Source of the DNA: DATGLG01 sp035294245
GTDB taxonomy: Bacteria; Pseudomonadota; Alphaproteobacteria; JACZXZ01
Assembly (NCBI GenBank): GCA_035294245.1
Contig: DATGLG010000008.1
Span: 1-53,062 of the forward strand
Length of the DNA: 53,062 nucleotides
Reading direction: 5' to 3'
Each line of letters begins with the position of its first letter. Position 1 is the stretch's first letter. This document shows, in pieces, positions 49,413 through 53,062 of the stretch. The notes under the pieces are model-generated. The model saw only the letters and a program-made list of their open reading frames with translations, had not been told where the DNA came from and made no database searches. The translations under genes were made by a program, and so were the position numbers.

Positions 49413-49436
49413 GGGCTCAGAATAAGCTGAAACGGC

Positions 49437-50471
49437 TCACCGCAACATAACGGCCTCGAACGCGGCAGCCGCTTTGTCCCAGCTCCGCCCCGCCGACCGT
49501 TCTCGCGCCTTCTCGCTCATACGTTGATGGGTTTCGTCGTCCTCCAATAGGCTCAAGACCCCCCTGGCGAAAGCCTCGTCATCGGCGACGAGCTTGCCGG
49601 AGGCTTGATCTTCGACCAATTCGGCAATAGCCGGAAACGGCCGGGCGACCGCCGGTAGGCCGGCGGCCTGACTCTCGGCCAAAGTATGGCAATAGACTTC
49701 GCGCCGGTCACCAGGATAGAGATGGGCCCGCGCCCCCCGATAAGCTTCGGCCATCTCAGGATCGGAAGCAGGCGGGTAAATCGCGACGCCCTTGTCTCGC
49801 GCAGCGAGCGCCGCGGCCGCAACCGATCTGAAGGGCTCAAGAACGGCTCCTCCCGATGCAATGCGATGAAGGGCGGCGGAATAGAGCCGGAGCTCCGCAT
49901 GAGGGCAAGCGGGATGGACTCGCTCGCTCCAGAGCTTCACGAGCCACTCGAGGCCGAGATGCGGATGGCTCGTCGCGACGGCGTAAGGCGGATGGCGCGG
50001 TGCCGTCGCTTTGAAGTCGAGATAGGCCGACCCGATGCCGGGCTGAATGATTTCGGCGTGGAGTGCCTTCGCGCCGTTGCGATAGGCCGTGCGGTGCGAC
50101 GCCCCCAAGAAAACGAGTGTCGGCCGGTGGACATCGAGCAGCGCCGGATTGCCTTCCGCCTCAAGATACCCGATCGGCGTGGCGAGCCAAAGGAGCCGCC
50201 GGTTCGCGCCGGAGACGAAGTCGAGCAGCTCTGGCTTGCGAAAAGCGATGAGAACATCGCACGTGGAAGGTCGGGGACCCACCCAGGTTTCCCAGCTAGC
50301 CCCTTCGATTTCCCGTCGCAATGAGGCCCGGTTAAAGACCTGCACCCGGTGGTCGCGCCGTGCAAGCGCACCCGGAAGGCTCGCGAAGGCCTTTTCCGCC
50401 CCGCCAAGGGGACCCTCCGAAGGGCTCTGCGCATCGAACGATATCGAGTCGTCGACCAAAACAATATGCAT
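49437..50471 (-). CDS. Glycosyltransferase family 4 (GT-B)
   Basis: This 344-residue GT-B transferase begins with a nucleotide-binding-fold strand (MHIVLVDDSISFDAQSPSEG) and the glycine-rich GPLGGAEKAFASL. Its donor region includes HLYPGDRREVYCHTLAESQA and AGLPAVARPFPAIAEL. It heads the minus-strand half of the polysaccharide cluster. The 139-base gap to the divergent methyltransferase gene probably holds both promoters. Donor sugar is unknown. Confidence 0.85.
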   Translation of the reverse strand: MHIVLVDDSISFDAQSPSEGPLGGAEKAFASLPGALARRDHRVQVFNRASLRREIEGASWETWVGPRPSTCDVLIAFRKPELLDFVSGANRRLLWLATPIGYLEAEGNPALLDVHRPTLVFLGASHRTAYRNGAKALHAEIIQPGIGSAYLDFKATAPRHPPYAVATSHPHLGLEWLVKLWSERVHPACPHAELRLYSAALHRIASGGAVLEPFRSVAAAALAARDKGVAIYPPASDPEMAEAYRGARAHLYPGDRREVYCHTLAESQAAGLPAVARPFPAIAELVEDQASGKLVADDEAFARGVLSLLEDDETHQRMSEKARERSAGRSWDKAAAAFEAVMLR

Positions 50472-50610
50472 GGCGCCCGCTTATAGCGGTGCTCCCCTCG
50501 AGTTGCCAAGCAGCCCGAGGCTTCCGCAGGCTTTGGGGCGGCTTCAGCTTTCCCAATCGCGCGGGATCGGCTATACGGTCGGCGCTCGAAACAGCGTCCG
50601 GACGACGCTA

Positions 50611-51336
50611 ATGTCCTTTAGCTTTAACAAGAAGCGCAGGCGGCTGCCTTTCACCGAGCGCCTGTTCACCCGCTTTGTCGTCAGATATTACGGCAGAAAT
50701 CTCCTCGTCGATCTGCAATTGGCGGCCAAGCGATCGACGGTCGAGTACATTCAGAAGAACATGCGGCAGGCCATGCTCATGCCGGATCGCTGGGCCGTGC
50801 TGGAATTCGCGCTTGCCGCCGCTCCGCGGGCAGGGTCCATCTTGGAATTCGGCGTCGAGCGCGGCGCCAGCATCCGACTGCTGGCGAAGCGCTCCGGGCG
50901 GATCGTGCATGGCTTTGATTCCTTCCTGGGTCTGCCGGAGGATTGGCGTGGTACATTCGAGCAGAAAGGAAAGTTTAGCCAGCATGGAAAGCTGCCAAGG
51001 GTGCCGTCCAACGTGCGGCTCCATCCTGGGTGGTTCAACGAGACCCTGCCTCGTTTTCTCGAACGCGAGACCGAACAGGTTTCATTCATCCATATCGATT
51101 GCGATATCTACGCCTCGACGAAGACCGTGCTCGATCTCCTGGCCAGCCGAATCGGGCCGGGCGCAATCATCGTATTCGACGAATACTTCAATTACCCGAA
51201 TTGGGAGGAACACGAATTCCGAGCATTCCAGGAATTCGTGCAGGCCAATGGCATCGCTTATGAATATCTCGCCTTTTCGGTCAAGAATGGCCATGTCGCC
51301 GTTAAAGTGACCGCCAAATCGAAGCCCCCGGCATGA
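50611..51336 (+). CDS. TylF/MacF-like class I SAM-dependent methyltransferase
   Basis: This 241-residue protein has SAM-binding motif I in SILEFGVERGASIRLLAKRS, then GFDSFLGLPEDWR, and the motif HIDCDIYASTKTVLDLLASR with an aspartate pair seen in TylF/MacF O-methyltransferases. It probably O-methylates a sugar of the surface polysaccharide made by the neighbouring cluster. ATG 50611 is used because the long in-frame extension upstream overlaps the divergent glycosyltransferase gene. Confidence 0.82.
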   Translation: MSFSFNKKRRRLPFTERLFTRFVVRYYGRNLLVDLQLAAKRSTVEYIQKNMRQAMLMPDRWAVLEFALAAAPRAGSILEFGVERGASIRLLAKRSGRIVHGFDSFLGLPEDWRGTFEQKGKFSQHGKLPRVPSNVRLHPGWFNETLPRFLERETEQVSFIHIDCDIYASTKTVLDLLASRIGPGAIIVFDEYFNYPNWEEHEFRAFQEFVQANGIAYEYLAFSVKNGHVAVKVTAKSKPPA

Positions 51337-51432
51337 ATGTCGAGAGAACGAGGCGCCCTATCTGTCCGCCGACGGATATTGACCCGGTCTCGCTGGGGCT
51401 TACCTAACCGTGCGGTGATCGAGGCGCCCATC

Positions 51433-52347
51433 ATGGCCGACGTCCATTACGCTCTGAAGGAAGATCGCGCGCCATTGGCGCTCGGCGGTAGGGACGCGAG
51501 GCCGTTTCTGCAAGGGATGGTGACGAACGACGTGGACAGAGTCGCGGTGGATCGCGCGATCTATGCCGGCTTCCTTACCCCCCAAGGGCGGTTCCTTCAC
51601 GATCTCTTCATCGCTCCGTCGATGCACGACCCGAATCCCGCAGCATTTCTCCTGGATGGCGAGGCCGCGCGTCTCGACGATCTCAAGCGGCGGCTCCAAC
51701 TCTACAAACTGCGGGCAGACGTCGTGATTACCGACGCACGAGAGACGCTCGTCGTGGCCGTCCTCTGGGGTCGAGACGCCCCGTCAGCCGTCGAACTGTC
51801 GTCCGATCCGGGAGCCGCCCGCCGCTTTGGTGGTGGCATCGTCTTCGTCGACCCGCGGCTGCCGGCGCTTGGGCTTCGCGCGCTGCTGCCCAAAGAAGAT
51901 GTGCGGGCGGTCCTCGAGAAGGCGGGGTTCACGCCGCGGCCTCTCCTCGATTACCAGCGCCGGCGCATTGAGCTTGGCGTGCCCGAAGGTAGTCCCGATT
52001 TGCCGGTGGAGAAGGCGCTCCTACTGGAGAACGGGTTCGAGGAGCTCCACGGGGTCGATTTCAAGAAGGGCTGTTATATCGGCCAAGAAGTGACGGCGCG
52101 GATGAAATATCGCGCCCTGGTGAAGAAAAGGCTGCTGCCCGTCGCAATCGAAGGGCCGCCTCCCGCCCCCGGAACCCCGATTACACTCGACGGGGAAGAA
52201 GCCGGTGAAATGCGTACGAGCCTCGATGGCGTCGGCCTAGCCTTGCTCAAGCTGGATGCCTTCGCGCGCTCGCATGCGGATGCCACGCCCTTGATTGCAG
52301 CCGATTCCGTTCTCCGTGCCCGCAAGCCCGATTGGGCCGTGTTTTAA
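51433..52347 (+). CDS. ygfZ: Folate-binding protein YgfZ/GcvT family
   Basis: This 304-residue YgfZ-type protein helps assemble or repair iron-sulphur clusters in a folate-dependent way. It has the diagnostic K-G-C-Y-I-G-Q-E motif (212-219, with C214) and the N-terminal GRDARPFLQGMVTNDVDR block. The C-terminal beta-barrel part (about 235-300) is complete. ATG 51433 is preferred over an earlier in-frame codon at 51337 because the family begins near MADVHYALKEDR. It converges with the HIT-family gene. Confidence 0.9.
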   Translation: MADVHYALKEDRAPLALGGRDARPFLQGMVTNDVDRVAVDRAIYAGFLTPQGRFLHDLFIAPSMHDPNPAAFLLDGEAARLDDLKRRLQLYKLRADVVITDARETLVVAVLWGRDAPSAVELSSDPGAARRFGGGIVFVDPRLPALGLRALLPKEDVRAVLEKAGFTPRPLLDYQRRRIELGVPEGSPDLPVEKALLLENGFEELHGVDFKKGCYIGQEVTARMKYRALVKKRLLPVAIEGPPPAPGTPITLDGEEAGEMRTSLDGVGLALLKLDAFARSHADATPLIAADSVLRARKPDWAVF

Positions 52348-52405
52348 TAAGCCCCATGCAGCTATATCGCCGCCGATGAAACAGGCGGGCGGCGGGCGGA
52401 TTGCA

Positions 52406-52828
52406 TTATGCCAGTCGTGCTTTGAGCTTCTCGGCGAGAAGTGCAATTGCCTCTCGATTGCCGGGCTTCAGCCCCCAGTTGAGCTTGAGATCGTCGCCGG
52501 GCCGACGCGGCAGAACATGCATATGGAAATGCATGACCGACTGCGCCGCGGCGGCACCATTCGCCTGTATCAGGTTGAGTCCTTCTGGCTTCAACACACT
52601 GGCAACAGCTTTCGCCACCCGGGTAGCGATCTCAGCCACCCTGCCCACCTCCCCCGCTGGCGCATCGTATAGTGTCTCGAAGTGATTTTTCGGTATGACG
52701 AGGCAGTGGCCTTCATTGGCCGGGTTGATGTCCATGAAGGCAAGGACCGTCGCGTCCTCGAAGAGCTTGAAGGACGGCACCTCCCCGGCGACGATCTTGC
52801 AGAAGATGCAGTTTGCCTCCCGCTTCAT
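52406..52828 (-). CDS. HIT-family nucleotide hydrolase/transferase
   Basis: This 140-residue protein belongs to the histidine-triad superfamily. The active site is HFHMHVLPR (H100, H102, H104), and zinc-type cysteines C7 and C10 lie in CIFC near the N-terminus. The block MDINPANEGHCLVIPKNHFE is typical of Hint-like proteins. It probably hydrolyses adenosine phosphoramidates or similar nucleotides. It lies 62 bases downstream of the phosphate dikinase gene. Confidence 0.93.
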   Translation of the reverse strand: MKREANCIFCKIVAGEVPSFKLFEDATVLAFMDINPANEGHCLVIPKNHFETLYDAPAGEVGRVAEIATRVAKAVASVLKPEGLNLIQANGAAAAQSVMHFHMHVLPRRPGDDLKLNWGLKPGNREAIALLAEKLKARLA

Positions 52829-52890
52829 GATGCCCTTCCCATGCTTTTCGTGAAGACGGCCTTGACGCGCCGTCCCTCACCCATTCAAGG

Positions 52891-53062
52891 CTAGTCTGCC
52901 CTGTTCGGGGCAGTTTTCAAGGCCGCCTGGGCGGCGGCGAGTTTGGCGATGGGGACGCGGAAGGGGGAGCAGGAGACGTAGTCGAGGCCGGCCTGGGCGC
53001 AGAGGAGGATGGATTGGGGGTCGCCGCCGTGCTCGCCGCAGATGCCGCATTTGAGGGCGGGG
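52891..53062 (-). CDS. ppdK: Pyruvate phosphate dikinase, C-terminal end (partial)
   Basis: Reading from the right edge on the minus strand, the frame gives PALKCGICGEHGGDPQSILL, then AGLDYVSCSPFRVPIAKLAA and a TAG stop at 52891-52893. This is the conserved end of pyruvate phosphate dikinase, including the catalytic cysteine of GICGEHGG. The enzyme converts pyruvate, ATP and phosphate to phosphoenolpyruvate. About 56 codons are visible; the rest lies beyond the window. Confidence 0.88.
   Translation of the reverse strand, partial: PALKCGICGEHGGDPQSILLCAQAGLDYVSCSPFRVPIAKLAAAQAALKTAPNRAD

Noticed and set aside
1..53062. tRNA, rRNA, CRISPR or complete insertion sequence
   Set aside because: I scanned for typical T-loop sequences, regularly spaced repeats and transposase motifs and found none; a covariance search would be needed to exclude small RNAs.

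Overview
The window looks like chromosome from a GC-rich alphaproteobacterium, probably Hyphomicrobiales or a close relative. The reasons are a GcrA-family cell-cycle regulator, a perfect CtrA-type box (TTAA-N7-TTAAC), tandem orphan ABC_sub_bind proteins beside multi-GAF kinases, a MlotiK1-like cyclic-nucleotide-gated channel, and several short intergenic repeats of alphaproteobacterial type. No rRNA, tRNA, CRISPR array or complete insertion sequence was seen. Species cannot be named from the sequence alone.

Layout. (1) 0.3-2.1 kb: a family-5 peptide-type solute-binding protein. (2) 2.1-9.6 kb: a small XRE regulator and a tightly overlapping six-gene operon for a membrane complex of the hydrogenase-4/complex I superfamily. 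Its large subunit lacks all NiFe-ligand cysteines while its small subunit keeps the [4Fe-4S] ligands, so it is an energy-converting-hydrogenase-related (Ehr) complex and not a hydrogenase. (3) 9.7-14.8 kb: small membrane proteins, lipoproteins, a NUDIX hydrolase and a Crp/Fnr regulator. (4) 14.9-19.3 kb: a single-chain MmeI-like type IIG restriction-modification enzyme with a 10-G tract inside its methyltransferase domain, followed by a ribbon-helix-helix/PemK-like toxin-antitoxin pair. (5) 19.5-26.7 kb: two orphan periplasmic binding proteins translationally coupled to a Cache-HAMP-3xGAF histidine kinase and a CheY-like regulator, then a receiver-cyclase protein. (6) 26.7-30.6 kb: a lower-GC restriction island (PD-ExK nuclease, C5-methyltransferase, Vsr) bordered by decayed remnants of an HlyD-type protein, an antitoxin and HsdR. 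(7) 30.7-34.4 kb: a metallo-beta-lactamase-fold protein, an XRE-S24 regulator behind a striking inverted repeat, a histone-H1-like mini-protein, about 1.1 kb without a convincing gene, and a GcrA paralogue. (8) 34.4-44.7 kb: a lipoprotein, AcuI-like reductase, thiolase, cyclic-nucleotide-gated K+ channel, a dispersed and incomplete Liv-type transporter (binding protein and two permeases, one carrying a lipoprotein-like N-terminal domain), a CGNR zinc-finger regulator and a dihydroorotase-family enzyme. (9) 44.7-51.3 kb: a surface-polysaccharide cluster (AsnB, four glycosyltransferases, a TylF-like methyltransferase). (10) 51.4 kb to the end: YgfZ, a HIT protein and the 3' end of pyruvate phosphate dikinase.

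How they may work together. Three cyclic-nucleotide components occur in one window: a class III cyclase with a receiver domain, a Crp-like factor and a cyclic-nucleotide-gated channel. The kinase operon plausibly feeds this pathway from periplasmic ligand sensing. Defence genes form two blocks that share one antitoxin family. The most unusual items are the cofactor-less Ehr operon, the poly-G tract in the type IIG gene, the binding-protein/kinase operon without a transporter, and the lipoprotein-permease fusion.
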